Below are positions 50,255 through 59,478 of a stretch of 64,000 nucleotides of DNA, one piece after another. Numbering within the stretch: position 1 is the stretch's first letter; every line of letters starts with the position of its first letter. The DNA comes from an uncultured Clostridia bacterium. Lineage in GTDB: Bacteria > Bacillota > Clostridia > Christensenellales > Aristaeellaceae. Where the stretch lies: positions 1 to 64,000 of the forward strand of contig CAKTXZ010000012.1 of the NCBI GenBank assembly GCA_934632155.1, written 5' to 3'. Both the position numbers and the translations under genes were made by a program. The notes beneath the pieces were generated by a model. It was not told the origin of the DNA, ran no database searches, and saw nothing but the letters and a program-made list of their open reading frames with translations.

Positions 50255-50294
50255 GTAAAAGCAAACGATGCAGCAAGGAAAGCGCTGCATCGTT
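50255..50294 (-). terminator. Terminator after the VanY-type gene
   Basis: On the minus strand AACGATGCAGC pairs with GCTGCATCGTT around a 9-base loop, followed by TGCTTTTAC. Confidence 0.75.
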
Positions 50295-50301
50295 CGAAAT
50301 A

Positions 50302-51384
50302 TTATTGCTGCTTTTCTAAATAGTCGACGTATTCCTCCAAGCAATACCCCATCTTGCGAATCGTCATGCTGTGCTGCGTGCCGACATAACGCACATGCCA
50401 TTCCTCGCCCAGAATGCCGGTAATATCCTGCTTGTCGTCGGTATAGCGCATGATAAAGCCGTATTCCCAGCAATGCTCGGCCAGCCATTGATACTGCGCC
50501 GTATCGGCAAAATACGCGCCGGGAACGTTCAGGTCAAAGGCAAGGCCGGTATGATGCTCGCTGCAGCCGGGATCCGCCACCTGCTGGCGCGTCGCCGAAA
50601 TCGCCTTGGCGCGGCTCATGCTGTTTTCCCGAATGTATTCCTCCACTTTGTTATCGAAAATGCGTCTCTGATCTTGAACGGTTCGGTATGCCTCGCGCAT
50701 TTTCCACGGCGAAATCCCGTCCGCTTCGGCTGCGCGAATCATTTTCGTCAGCGCCTCAACGGCCGTGCGAACGCCCTGCGCTTTATCATCGGCATAGGTG
50801 AGCGTGTCGCCCGCCACATCCCTGATCGTCACCAGATCGGCCGGGACAAAATCGTCCGGCAGCGAATGGGACGCGTTGACCAGCAGCGGTACGTCGCCTG
50901 AAAGCGTATCGTACACAGCCGGCGTGGGCGTAGGAAGATACGCCGCCGCGCGATCGGAATAGAGCATGCCGAGCGTCTTTTCACCCGCTACGCCGTCCGC
51001 CGAAAGGCTGTGCTGCCGCTGAAAAGCAAGCACGGCGGCCTTCGTGCCGCTGCCGTATTGGCCGTCGATTTTTCCGTTATAATAGCCAAGCTCCTGCAGA
51101 CGGGTTTGCAGCCTGACGACCATATCGCCGCTGGAGCCGTTGGCCAGATAGCTGGGCGTTACGGTGGGCGCGGGCGTGAGCGTCACAAGCGCCGGGTTCT
51201 GCGTTACGCTCACCGCCCGCACCGTCGCCGTCGGAACAGGCGTAACCGCCGCCGCTTTTTCGTAGCTCGTCCACGCATTCATGGCGCGCATCCCCAGAAA
51301 AATCAGCGCAATGAGCAAAACCGCCGCAATCGCAATAAAGGCGTAGGGCGTTTTTTTTCGGCGGGGCGTTGTCCTCTGCGGCAT
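50302..51384 (-). CDS. D-alanyl-D-alanine carboxypeptidase, VanY type, with peptidoglycan-binding domain
   Basis: A 360-residue membrane-anchored M15 peptidase. A helix near residues 14-31 is followed by a Thr/Pro-rich linker. A PG_binding_1 domain comes next (about 85-145, GDMVVRLQTRLQELGYYNGKIDGQYGSGTKAA cut here into its repeats). The C-terminal VanY domain carries the zinc motifs SEHHTGLAFDL and EEWHVRYV. It trims terminal D-Ala from wall peptides; in sporulation such enzymes process cortex. The minus-strand region upstream has a TATACT -10 with a weak -35. Confidence 0.93.
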   Translation of the reverse strand: MPQRTTPRRKKTPYAFIAIAAVLLIALIFLGMRAMNAWTSYEKAAAVTPVPTATVRAVSVTQNPALVTLTPAPTVTPSYLANGSSGDMVVRLQTRLQELGYYNGKIDGQYGSGTKAAVLAFQRQHSLSADGVAGEKTLGMLYSDRAAAYLPTPTPAVYDTLSGDVPLLVNASHSLPDDFVPADLVTIRDVAGDTLTYADDKAQGVRTAVEALTKMIRAAEADGISPWKMREAYRTVQDQRRIFDNKVEEYIRENSMSRAKAISATRQQVADPGCSEHHTGLAFDLNVPGAYFADTAQYQWLAEHCWEYGFIMRYTDDKQDITGILGEEWHVRYVGTQHSMTIRKMGYCLEEYVDYLEKQQ

Positions 51385-51475
51385 GAACGTTCATCCTCCT
51401 GCTTTGGTAAGGACGCGGCGCGCGCGTCTTCCCTAACAGTATAGCACAGTTGCCGCTTTCGCAAAACCCCTAATT

Positions 51476-52033
51476 TTATTTCGCTTTCTGTATCCAAGCG
51501 CGCGCTTCCTCGCGCGTGTCAAACGGAACGCCCTGCACAAGCGATTGCCGCGTTTCGTCGGCAAAATCGCTGATCTGCCGGTTCGTTTCTTCGATCACCG
51601 CCATCCCGTCGCCGTAATAGTTCTGGCAAACGACGACGTCCCCCGCCTCGTTGCTCATCGCCACATAATGCATCGGGCAATAGAGCGCAATTTCTCTGCG
51701 CATGCTGACCTTCTCCGGCGAAAAATCCATGATCTGCCAGAGCGAATAATAATTCTTCGTTTCCTCAAAGGTCATGCCGACCGCCTCCTGCGGGGCCTGA
51801 ATGCGGCGGCTCACGCTGTGCTCGCAGGGCGTAAAGCACATGGTCTGCAGCATCTCACAGCCCGCCCCGATGCGGCTATGCGTCGCGTCGACGTTTTGCA
51901 TCGGCGGCGCCGGCGCATCCTCAACCGGCGCTTTCGCGCGAAGCATCGTCATCCCCCCTGCCCAAACGCCCAATCCAAGCAGCACAATTGCCCCAAGACG
52001 CATCATACGCGCGCCCATTTTTCCTTTTTTCAT
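51476..52033 (-). CDS. Membrane-anchored BofC-like protein
   Basis: A 185-residue protein with one N-terminal helix (MRLGAIVLLGLGVWAGGMTM). It then has a Cys-bearing region (GAGCEMLQTMCFTPCEHS), NYYSLWQIMDFSPEKVSMRRE, and a C-terminal YVAMSNEAGDVVVCQNYYGD followed by VPFDTREEARAWIQ. The end fits the BofC C-terminal domain pattern (strand-rich, closing in a gamma-turn helix). BofC restrains SpoIVB signalling during sporulation. The Bacillus N-terminal domain is not recognisable, so the name is tentative. GGAGG lies 7 bases before ATG 52033; an earlier ATG at 52039 is too close. Confidence 0.5.
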   Translation of the reverse strand: MKKGKMGARMMRLGAIVLLGLGVWAGGMTMLRAKAPVEDAPAPPMQNVDATHSRIGAGCEMLQTMCFTPCEHSVSRRIQAPQEAVGMTFEETKNYYSLWQIMDFSPEKVSMRREIALYCPMHYVAMSNEAGDVVVCQNYYGDGMAVIEETNRQISDFADETRQSLVQGVPFDTREEARAWIQKAK

Positions 52034-52063
52034 CGTCATCCCTCCGTCGTTAGCTTGCCCGCC

Positions 52064-52092
52064 TTGCGCATGCGCCATTCCTGTGTTATAAT
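52064..52092 (+). promoter_or_regulatory. SigA-type promoter for the HAD phosphatase
   Basis: TTGCGC (52064-52069), 17 bases, TATAAT (52087-52092), 27 bases from the start codon. Confidence 0.75.
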
Positions 52093-52119
52093 CAGCGCGG
52101 TTTCAAAGGAGGCTTGCGT

Positions 52120-52767
52120 ATGAAAAAAGGCGTCATTTTCGATCTGGACGGTACGCTGATTAATTCCCTGCCGGATATTTCCGCCGCCATGAACCGTGCG
52201 CTTGCAAAAAACGGCCTGCCGACTTATCCGGAGGAAAGCTACAAATATAAAGTAGGCGACGGCGTTATGACGCTTGCCAAACGCGCGGTCGGCGCGCACG
52301 CCGAATGCTATCAGGCCGTATTGAGCGCATACATGGAGGATTATGCGCAAAACTGCCGCGTCCATACCCGCCCCTATGACGGCGTTCATGAAATGCTCCG
52401 TTCCCTGTCGTCGCTTGGCCTCAAGGTCTGCGTGCTGACCAATAAGGATCAGGCGGACGCCGAGCATGTGCTGGCCCACTATTTTCCTGCTTTTCCCTTT
52501 TCAGCCGTTCGCGGACGGCAAGCCGGCTTCCCGCTCAAGCCCGATCCGTCCGGAGCGCTGCTCATCGCGCAGACGTTTTCCCTTTCGCCTGATAATTTCT
52601 GGTATGTCGGCGATACCGGAACGGACATGCAATGCGGAAACGCAGCCGGTATGGAAACCGTCGGCGTGCTTTGGGGCTTTCGGCCGCGCGAAGAGCTGGC
52701 CGACAATAACGCGCGCCACATTATCGCCGCGCCGGATGAGCTTTTACGCCTTGTCGAAAACGGATAA
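52120..52767 (+). CDS. HAD-family hydrolase, phosphoglycolate phosphatase-like
   Basis: A 215-residue HAD phosphatase. It has FDLDGTLINSLPD (nucleophile Asp), VLTNKDQ, LKPDPS (Lys) and VGDTGTDMQCGNAAGM (acidic metal motif), with an alpha-helical cap between motifs I and II. Gph and PpaX proteins look like this; the substrate cannot be told from sequence. AGGAGG lies 7 bases before ATG 52120. Monocistronic. Confidence 0.92.
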   Translation: MKKGVIFDLDGTLINSLPDISAAMNRALAKNGLPTYPEESYKYKVGDGVMTLAKRAVGAHAECYQAVLSAYMEDYAQNCRVHTRPYDGVHEMLRSLSSLGLKVCVLTNKDQADAEHVLAHYFPAFPFSAVRGRQAGFPLKPDPSGALLIAQTFSLSPDNFWYVGDTGTDMQCGNAAGMETVGVLWGFRPREELADNNARHIIAAPDELLRLVENG

Positions 52768-52781
52768 TCCTTCCCTATGAT

Positions 52782-52833
52782 AAAAGCGCTTCGGCGGAAC
52801 GTATCGTTTGGACTGTTCCTCGGAGCGCTTTTT
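52782..52833. terminator. Bidirectional hairpin terminator
   Basis: AAAAGCGCTTCGG pairs with TCGGAGCGCTTTTT, with small mismatches, around a long loop. It lies between convergent HAD (+) and GH43 (-) genes. Confidence 0.75.
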
Positions 52834-52887
52834 GTATTTCCTTCATCTTGCTGCCGCGATATTCCGGCTGGCTGTAAAGGGTCGGCG

Positions 52888-55110
52888 TTATTCAAACAGA
52901 TCGTCTTCAATCAGGGAAACCGCTTCAAAGCCGATGCCGTCGCCCTGCGCATCCAGACCGACGTGCCCGCACGGAATCGCCATCGGATCGATTGCCGTCA
53001 GCAGCAGCTCTCGTGCCCCGGCATTTTCGCGCCAGACGCTGATACGGTTCCCGGCGGCCTGCGCGACCAGCGTCAGACGCGCCGGAAGGGAAAGCGCCAT
53101 GCGCCGCGCCGCCAACAGCTCCTGCGCATATTCTTGCCGGTACAGCCCGATTTCATCGCGCGTTATCCGCACGCAATAGGCGATTCGCGCCACGTTTACC
53201 TGCGCAAAATGCCACGATTCACGGTTTGAACGCAGATATAGGCACGCCGCCGCATCCTCCGAGGCCGGATCGAGCGCGAGCACCGCTCGAAGCGTCTGGT
53301 TATGCGCATCTCCGCCAAAGTACGCCGCGCCGTAGCCCTCCGAGCAGGTGAAGCCCCAGCCCTTGCGCATCATGCTGCCGTCGGCCTTTCCGCCCAGAAT
53401 TCGAAGCTGCCCGCCCGTCGCATCACGGCCATCCATAATGAGCGCCTGCGGCGGCAAAGCGCCAGCCTCCGCAAGGCAGATGCGATCAAGGGTCACCGCT
53501 CGTTCGGTATGCAGGGACAGCGTTTGTTTCCCCGCCTTTAACGATATAACGCCCATATAGCGCTTTTCCATGCCGTCCGGCGTCGCGCCGCCGGAAAACG
53601 CCGAAACAAGCCGCTGGCCGTTCACGCAAAGCGCGAGCGGCTGCCTATCAGCGCGCAGCGTTACGCTCATGTGATAATCGCCCGCGCGCCACACATTGAT
53701 CGCATAGCTCAATTCTTCTCCCGCCGCAAGGCGCGCCGCCATGCAGCCGCTTTCCCCTTTCGCCTGTTGCGCAGCGGGCTGCAGCGCATGCACCGCGTCA
53801 AACGCGCCGGGAACGGGCTTCGCGGCCGTATAGTCCCCGCTGCTCTGCGAAACGCCGGAAAAGGCGACAAAGCCCGGTACGCTCTGCGCATCCAGCCCGA
53901 TTTGCCCTCCGTGCAGCCTCGTATTCCCCGTATAAACCGTCAGGCCGTTTACAGCCAGACAAAGCGCGCCGCCGCGCAGCGATACGCGCACGCACATCAA
54001 CGCATCCGGCGCGATCGTCTTTGGCAGGCGGCCCAACGCAGCGTCCTCGCCGCCTATCGTCAGCGCCCATTCTCCGCCGCGCCTCAGCGTCATAACGCCG
54101 CCGCTCGTTTGCCACGAAAAGAATGCATGGCCGCTTTCGGCACGCAGCGTCAGGCAAATCTCCGCCGTATAATCCGCACCGGTTTCCATGGGCAGCGCGC
54201 GTCCCATTCGATGCTCGCGCATGCCGTCGCCGCCGCGGCACTGGCAGTCCGGACCTTTGGGCGCGCACTGCGGCCACCATGTCGCGCCGGCATACATCCT
54301 GTCGCCGTTAAAGAACAGCCGGTCAACATTCATGGAGCGATGATCGGGGCGATTCCACGCATCCAGCCGATTGTTGTGATAAACAAGGTACATCGTATCC
54401 ATATCCGGCCCGACGCAGGTGCAGGAATGCCCCAGCGCATGCGCTTCCTCCCGCGTTTCCAGCAGCAGCGCCGCATCGCGCAGGCGTCTGAAGCCGCAAT
54501 CGGGTCCCTGACGCGACACGCGGTATTCCACTCGATAGCCGCGGCTTAAGTAATGATTGCCCGTCAGCGTCAGAAAATAGCGTCCGTCGCGCTTGACGAC
54601 CATCGGGCCCTCCGTCCAATGGCCCAGCCATGCGTCCGGAATCGTCCGACCATGACGGTTTACCGCATGGGGCGCTGGCATATCATGCACATGAATGCCG
54701 TCTGTTCCGGCGCGATAAAAGCGAAGGCCGCCGTCGTCGTCCTGAAAAATGCTGCCGTCGATGGTCAGTCCAAAGTTGTCGCCAATCACCTCAAAAGGCC
54801 CGGTCGGGCTATCGGCACGCAGCAGATAATGGCCGTTTCCGCATGGAGAGGTTACCATGTAAAAGCTGCCGGCCATATAACAGACCTCCGGCGCGAACGC
54901 CCCAAACACGCGCGAATCCTCGCAGACCAGCCCCCAATAGGTGAAACGCGTCATATCCTCGCTGACCCAGCAGCGAATCCCGCGCGCCGATGCGGGGGCG
55001 GTGCAATAGAGGTAATATCGCCCGTCAAAACGCATCAAAAATGGGTCGGCCATTTCCGGATTGATGGAAAACGCCGGAGATTGAATGGGGTTTTGAATCA
55101 TTTCATTCAT
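52888..55110 (-). CDS. Intracellular family 43 glycoside hydrolase with C-terminal beta-sandwich modules
   Basis: A 740-residue protein without a signal peptide. The five-bladed propeller (about 1-320) holds the GH43 acids: Asp in MADPFLMRF (D22), Asp in TIDGSIF (D118), and the acid Glu in HWTEGPMVV (E167). The rest looks like carbohydrate-binding or concanavalin-type sandwiches. GH43 enzymes cut arabinose, xylose or galactose linkages; the linkage here is unknown. It shares its plan with the secreted GH43 at 56113-58407, so it may finish imported fragments. The start at 55110 has a weak AAGGGAT site. Last gene of the operon. Confidence 0.85.
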   Translation of the reverse strand: MNEMIQNPIQSPAFSINPEMADPFLMRFDGRYYLYCTAPASARGIRCWVSEDMTRFTYWGLVCEDSRVFGAFAPEVCYMAGSFYMVTSPCGNGHYLLRADSPTGPFEVIGDNFGLTIDGSIFQDDDGGLRFYRAGTDGIHVHDMPAPHAVNRHGRTIPDAWLGHWTEGPMVVKRDGRYFLTLTGNHYLSRGYRVEYRVSRQGPDCGFRRLRDAALLLETREEAHALGHSCTCVGPDMDTMYLVYHNNRLDAWNRPDHRSMNVDRLFFNGDRMYAGATWWPQCAPKGPDCQCRGGDGMREHRMGRALPMETGADYTAEICLTLRAESGHAFFSWQTSGGVMTLRRGGEWALTIGGEDAALGRLPKTIAPDALMCVRVSLRGGALCLAVNGLTVYTGNTRLHGGQIGLDAQSVPGFVAFSGVSQSSGDYTAAKPVPGAFDAVHALQPAAQQAKGESGCMAARLAAGEELSYAINVWRAGDYHMSVTLRADRQPLALCVNGQRLVSAFSGGATPDGMEKRYMGVISLKAGKQTLSLHTERAVTLDRICLAEAGALPPQALIMDGRDATGGQLRILGGKADGSMMRKGWGFTCSEGYGAAYFGGDAHNQTLRAVLALDPASEDAAACLYLRSNRESWHFAQVNVARIAYCVRITRDEIGLYRQEYAQELLAARRMALSLPARLTLVAQAAGNRISVWRENAGARELLLTAIDPMAIPCGHVGLDAQGDGIGFEAVSLIEDDLFE

Positions 55111-55150
55111 TTTGAGCCGATCCCTTCGGTTGCTTTCGCGCGTATCGTTA

Positions 55151-56098
55151 TCAAAGCAGCTCGTCCGGCGGATTATTTCGCAGGCAATCCAACCGCAGCA
55201 CAATGGGCTGGTCATAATCGCCGAAGCCCTCGCCGAACAGGTTCATCCCGCCCTGCTGCTTCGCGTCGGGCTTAATGCCGATTTTCAGGCTGATATACGG
55301 CTGATCCTGCAAATGAAGCTGGGAAAGCGTGACGTCGGAGAGATACCCCTCGTCCAGCTCGCATCCTTCCTCGCTTACGCGCCAGCGCTTGAGCATGCCG
55401 TACTGCGTGGAGGAAAGCGGCCACCAGTCCGGGCTGTTGCGGCCCTGACGGCCGCCAAAATCCCCCGGACAATGCCATGTGCCAAGCTCAACGTCGTTAA
55501 TCCAAACCGTAATATCGCTCGGCCAGTCCTTGCGATAATTGGGCGCTTCCGAGCAGGCCTCAAAGCTTACCTCGAGGCATTTGAGCGCGCCCTCGCGCAA
55601 ATCGCGCGTGCTGAAACGATATTCGACATATCCCTGCTGAAACCAAAGCAGCTGCGCGGTATAATGCTCGGGATCAAAAAACACGGCGGGGTCATCCTGA
55701 CTGCCGATAATCGCCTTGTCGCTGACCAGCCCGCAGACCGGCTCAATGCGGCAATCGCAGTAATAGCCGATAGGCATTACCTGAAAATAGGATTGCATGC
55801 CGCGCTGGTTGCGCTTATCCAGCCGAATGTTCACCCTGTCCTTTTTGCGGCTGCACAGCTTCATCACGCCGCGTACGCCGCTCTGGCGCTCGGTGCGAAT
55901 CAGATCCGCCTGCTCCAGAATCATCACGTTGTTGCTGACGGTGGACACCGGCTCGCCAAGCTTCTGCGCCAGCTCCACTACGTTCATGCTGTTTTCACAC
56001 AGCAGCTGCATAATCCGAATCCGCACATGGGAGCTTAGCGCGCGGCTAACCTCATACAGGCGCTCCGATTCATCCAGCGTCAAATCAAGGTTCTTCAT
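55151..56098 (-). CDS. ArsR-family transcriptional regulator with large C-terminal domain
   Basis: A 315-residue protein with an N-terminal winged helix (SHVRIRIMQLLCENSMNVVELAQKLGEPVSTVSNNVMILEQA cut by family into its helices). A beta-rich domain of about 220 residues follows, containing VEYRFSTRDLREGALKCLEVSFEA and ITVWINDVELGTWHCPGDFGG. The latter resembles a sugar-binding sandwich rather than a metal sensor. No ArsR metal Cys cluster is seen. It lies between two GH43 genes and probably controls the operon in response to a sugar. Confidence 0.85.
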   Translation of the reverse strand: MKNLDLTLDESERLYEVSRALSSHVRIRIMQLLCENSMNVVELAQKLGEPVSTVSNNVMILEQADLIRTERQSGVRGVMKLCSRKKDRVNIRLDKRNQRGMQSYFQVMPIGYYCDCRIEPVCGLVSDKAIIGSQDDPAVFFDPEHYTAQLLWFQQGYVEYRFSTRDLREGALKCLEVSFEACSEAPNYRKDWPSDITVWINDVELGTWHCPGDFGGRQGRNSPDWWPLSSTQYGMLKRWRVSEEGCELDEGYLSDVTLSQLHLQDQPYISLKIGIKPDAKQQGGMNLFGEGFGDYDQPIVLRLDCLRNNPPDELL

Positions 56099-56112
56099 GT
56101 TTTTCCCCTTCG

Positions 56113-58407
56113 TTAATCGGCCTTCGCCTCTACATCCAGCACAGTCAGCTCTTTTCCGGTGCTAAAGAAGCCGTAAAGGCCGTGGGTAAAGGGCTGCGCG
56201 TCGTGAATATCCAAGATCGGCTCCTCATGCCCGGGCACATAGACAAGCACGCGCCCGCCAGAGAGCTTGATCGTCACTTCACCCGTTTCCGCTTCCTGCC
56301 ATTCGGGAACGGAAGCAAACTGCATCCTCCCTACCGCGCCGTAACGCATGCGGCGCAGGTTCACGCCCAGTCGATTGACAGACAACGCATAGCCAAAGAA
56401 GCTTTCCTTCACCTGATGCTCATAGAGCGAAATGTTCGTGGCGCGGAAGAAGATTCCGCTTGTCCCTATGCCGTCCTTGGGCAGTTCAAAGCGCACCCGC
56501 AGCGTCATATCCGTGCAGCCCTCGTTGCCAAAGACGGCGAAGCCGCGCTTGTTAGGCGAAATGGACAGCGTTCCCTCCGACGGGCGCATGATGAAGTTCC
56601 CGAGCGTATAGAACCTGTCGCGCAATGAATTGGTCGTAAAATCAATCTCCAACGGCTGCGTTTCCGCCGTCTTAAAGGAGGAAACACGGCTCACTGTCGC
56701 CCCGTCGCCGGAAAGCGAAAGCGTATGCGCTCCCGCGGTAAGCGGAATCGGGGCGGTGGTAAAGGTCGCCAGCTCGTCCGCGTCCTGCCCATCGTAGAGC
56801 GGAATTTGCCCCGACCAACATTTTTCGCCGTCCACTGAAATGTCGATCGCTTTTCCTGCATCCGTGCGCAGCACCGTCAGGTCGAACGCGTAATTTCCGT
56901 CCGCGCCGACGCGAACGGCATAGTCCGCGCTTCCCAGCACAGCCGCCTTTTCCCCATTCCTGCCGACGGAAGCCGTCGAAAATGCCCCCGCATTCAGCGC
57001 GTGAATCGCGTGAAACACACCGGGAACGGTCTTTACCGCAGTATAATCGCTCGAGCCCAGCGCTTCGCCCGTTACGCCAAGGAAGGAATAGGAGACGCCA
57101 TCCGCCTTGAGCGCTCCGACGCGGCGGGCCGTAAGGCCGGGCTTTTCAAACGTGATAACGCGCATGCCGTCCACATACGCATAGAGCACGTCGGGCGTGC
57201 ATTCAACGCGCAGCGTGTGCAGCCGTCCCTCCCGGCCAAGCTCCGGCAGCGCAGCGTCAGCCGCCGTTTCATCACCAATCGTCAGCCGCAGGCGTTTTCC
57301 CTCCGTCGTGAGGATGGCTTCCCGTCCCGCCGCTTCGCCCAGCAGCCACTGCGCAATGCCGCCGTTCAGAACAAAATTGCATTCCTCGGTGAACAGCGCG
57401 GCTTCATCGATCACGGCGAAATAGCCGTCCGACGTTTCCTCAAACGCGCCCATATCGCCCTGTATATCGCCGTACGCATCCGGCATAGCGGGAACCGGCA
57501 TGGGAAAATTCGTTGCGCCGGTTGTATACAGCGTGCCGCCGTTGGTCAGAAGGCGGTCGAGATTATACAACCTTGCCGGCCCCGTCAGGTTCACCAGCGA
57601 ATGGTAGGCCGTATAGACGCTGTCCATGTCCGGGCCGATGACATTGCTCGAATGTCCCAGCCCCTTAAATTCATCCCCCATCACGCTGTGAATCAGCAGC
57701 GTCGCGTCATCCGGCTGATAGAACGCGCCCATAGGCGAGCCACGGCGGCTGGCATAGGCAACCTGATAGCCCGTCGAGCAGACATGATTGCCTGTAAAGG
57801 TCAGGTAATACCATTCGCCGCGACGGAAAAGCCCCGGCCCCTCCGTCCAGCCCTTGAGGTTCGCGCCGGTGGAGATTCTCACGCCGGAGGGCAGCATGTG
57901 CTCGTCCAGCAGGCTTTCCTTGATGATGTTGTCGTGCAGATTGAGCATTATCAGCCGTCCATCATCTAGCTTAAAGAACGAACCGTCGATCGAATAGCCG
58001 AAATTTCCCGTCACCGGCCTGAAGACGCCAAGCGGCGAATCGCTCTTGAGGATATAATGGCCGTTGCCGCCCGGAGAGGTTATCATATAAAAGTCGCCCC
58101 TCCAATAGATTACCTCTGGCGCGTACGCGAAATAAACGTCGCGGTTTTCCGTGCAGTAGCCCTGATATTCCCAGTGCACCAAATCGCGGCTGGTGTACAC
58201 GCGCACACGCTCCTCGCAGGAGGAGGGATAAAGATAGTATACGCCGTTATGCCGCAGCACAAACGGATCGCCGATGCCGTAATCCGACGCGCCGGCCTGA
58301 ATGGGCGCGTGCTGCCCCTCGATTTTCATGGGGTTTTGATAATCCTCGGCCACCGCCGCGGACGACAGGCAAAAGGCCGCCAAGAGCGTGCACAACATCT
58401 TCTTCAT
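56113..58407 (-). CDS. Secreted family 43 glycoside hydrolase
   Basis: A 764-residue protein with a signal peptide (KKMLCTLLAAFCLSSAAVA, cut near residue 20). The GH43 propeller (about 30-330) has catalytic residues Asp in GIGDPFVLRHN (D47), Asp in SIDGSFF (D141) and Glu in GWTEGPGLF (E189). The C-terminal half has sandwich-like modules probably used in carbohydrate binding. It should trim arabino- or xylo-polysaccharide outside the cell and feed the ABC importer encoded upstream. It starts 10 bases before the end of a permease gene's spacer; GAGG lies 7 bases before ATG. Confidence 0.88.
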   Translation of the reverse strand: MKKMLCTLLAAFCLSSAAVAEDYQNPMKIEGQHAPIQAGASDYGIGDPFVLRHNGVYYLYPSSCEERVRVYTSRDLVHWEYQGYCTENRDVYFAYAPEVIYWRGDFYMITSPGGNGHYILKSDSPLGVFRPVTGNFGYSIDGSFFKLDDGRLIMLNLHDNIIKESLLDEHMLPSGVRISTGANLKGWTEGPGLFRRGEWYYLTFTGNHVCSTGYQVAYASRRGSPMGAFYQPDDATLLIHSVMGDEFKGLGHSSNVIGPDMDSVYTAYHSLVNLTGPARLYNLDRLLTNGGTLYTTGATNFPMPVPAMPDAYGDIQGDMGAFEETSDGYFAVIDEAALFTEECNFVLNGGIAQWLLGEAAGREAILTTEGKRLRLTIGDETAADAALPELGREGRLHTLRVECTPDVLYAYVDGMRVITFEKPGLTARRVGALKADGVSYSFLGVTGEALGSSDYTAVKTVPGVFHAIHALNAGAFSTASVGRNGEKAAVLGSADYAVRVGADGNYAFDLTVLRTDAGKAIDISVDGEKCWSGQIPLYDGQDADELATFTTAPIPLTAGAHTLSLSGDGATVSRVSSFKTAETQPLEIDFTTNSLRDRFYTLGNFIMRPSEGTLSISPNKRGFAVFGNEGCTDMTLRVRFELPKDGIGTSGIFFRATNISLYEHQVKESFFGYALSVNRLGVNLRRMRYGAVGRMQFASVPEWQEAETGEVTIKLSGGRVLVYVPGHEEPILDIHDAQPFTHGLYGFFSTGKELTVLDVEAKAD

Positions 58408-58416
58408 TCCTTTTCC

Positions 58417-59280
58417 TCACTTTATCCCTGAATACGCCATGGTATTCATGACCTTGCTCTGCATGAAAACAAACAAAATCAGGTTCGGCAAAAACATAAT
58501 CAGCGACGCGGCAGCCGCAATGCCCTGGCCCGCTACGGCGTTGGTATTGCTGGCCAGCGTGTTCATATAGAATGTAAGGGTTCGCATATTTTCCCTTGTC
58601 GTATACATAATGGAGGTTTCGGTATTGTTCCAGACCTGCTGAAAGGAGAGAATCGCGACCGTTGCAATTGCCGGACGCACCATGGGCAGGATAATCTTCC
58701 GGAATACGGTAAAATACCCCGCGCCGTCGATCACGGCCGCCTCGATGAGCGAATCGGGCACCTGGTCGGTAAACTGCTTGACCAGAAACATGCCCACCGG
58801 CATGGCCACCAGCGGCAGCACGTGCGCGAAATACGTGTTCATCAAGCCCAGCCTGTCCACCAGCAGATACCGCGGGATAATCACGGCGACGGGCACGAAC
58901 ATCATAGCCAGATTATTGATTTCCATCAAGGTTTTCTTGCCGCGAAAACGCAGTTTTGAAAGCGCAAACGCGGCCATAGCGCTGAGGCAGACGCTCAGCG
59001 CTAGCACGAACAGCGTGACAATCAGGCTGTTGAACACATAACGGCTGATGGAGATGCCGCCTGCGGAGGCCTGACGAATGAGCTTGACAAAGTTATCCAA
59101 AGACGGCCGGCTTACCAGAAAGCGCGGCGGGAACGCGAACAGCTCCTCAATGGGCTTGAACGCATGGTTGATGATGAAGAGGATGGGCAGGCTCATAAAC
59201 AGCGCCAGCGGCACCAGCACCAGATACATTGGAATCTGATTGGCGTGAAAGCCCTTGGGATTGAACCGCGCCCTGCGCAT
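58417..59280 (-). CDS. Carbohydrate ABC transporter permease (MalG type), second copy
   Basis: A 287-residue permease with six helices and the coupling loop IEAAVIDGAGYFTVFRKIILPMV. It opens QIPMYLVLVPLALFMSLPILFIINHAFKP. The operon already has a MalG-type and a MalF-type permease upstream, so this third subunit is extra. It may pair with the same MalF-type subunit for another ligand. The start at 59280 is taken from GGCGGG 9 bases upstream. Confidence 0.92.
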   Translation of the reverse strand: MRRARFNPKGFHANQIPMYLVLVPLALFMSLPILFIINHAFKPIEELFAFPPRFLVSRPSLDNFVKLIRQASAGGISISRYVFNSLIVTLFVLALSVCLSAMAAFALSKLRFRGKKTLMEINNLAMMFVPVAVIIPRYLLVDRLGLMNTYFAHVLPLVAMPVGMFLVKQFTDQVPDSLIEAAVIDGAGYFTVFRKIILPMVRPAIATVAILSFQQVWNNTETSIMYTTRENMRTLTFYMNTLASNTNAVAGQGIAAAASLIMFLPNLILFVFMQSKVMNTMAYSGIK

Positions 59281-59356
59281 GAAAAATCGCCCGCCTTTCA
59301 TTAGCACGTTTCGCTTGCTCTTTCGGCGGAAGAGGGTCCTTCATCCGAAAGATTCG

Positions 59357-59463
59357 GAGGGGTGCTGTGCGTCGCACCCCTTCCATTCATGGAGCGCCGG
59401 AAATCGCGGAAGCACAAGCGCGCCGCCGCGCCGCCGACGGAGCGCCGTTAACGCTCCGCCGGC
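59357..59463 (-). other. Two hairpins in the spacer after the binding-protein gene
   Basis: AGGGGTGC/GCACCCCT (59357-59380) and GCCGACGGAGCG/CGCTCCGCCGGC (59433-59463) are stable stems in the 198-base gap between the binding-protein stop and the next permease. No T-run follows either. Such structures often stabilise the binding-protein mRNA and raise its level over the permeases. Confidence 0.65.
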
Positions 59464-59478
59464 AGGACGGTTGGAGAA

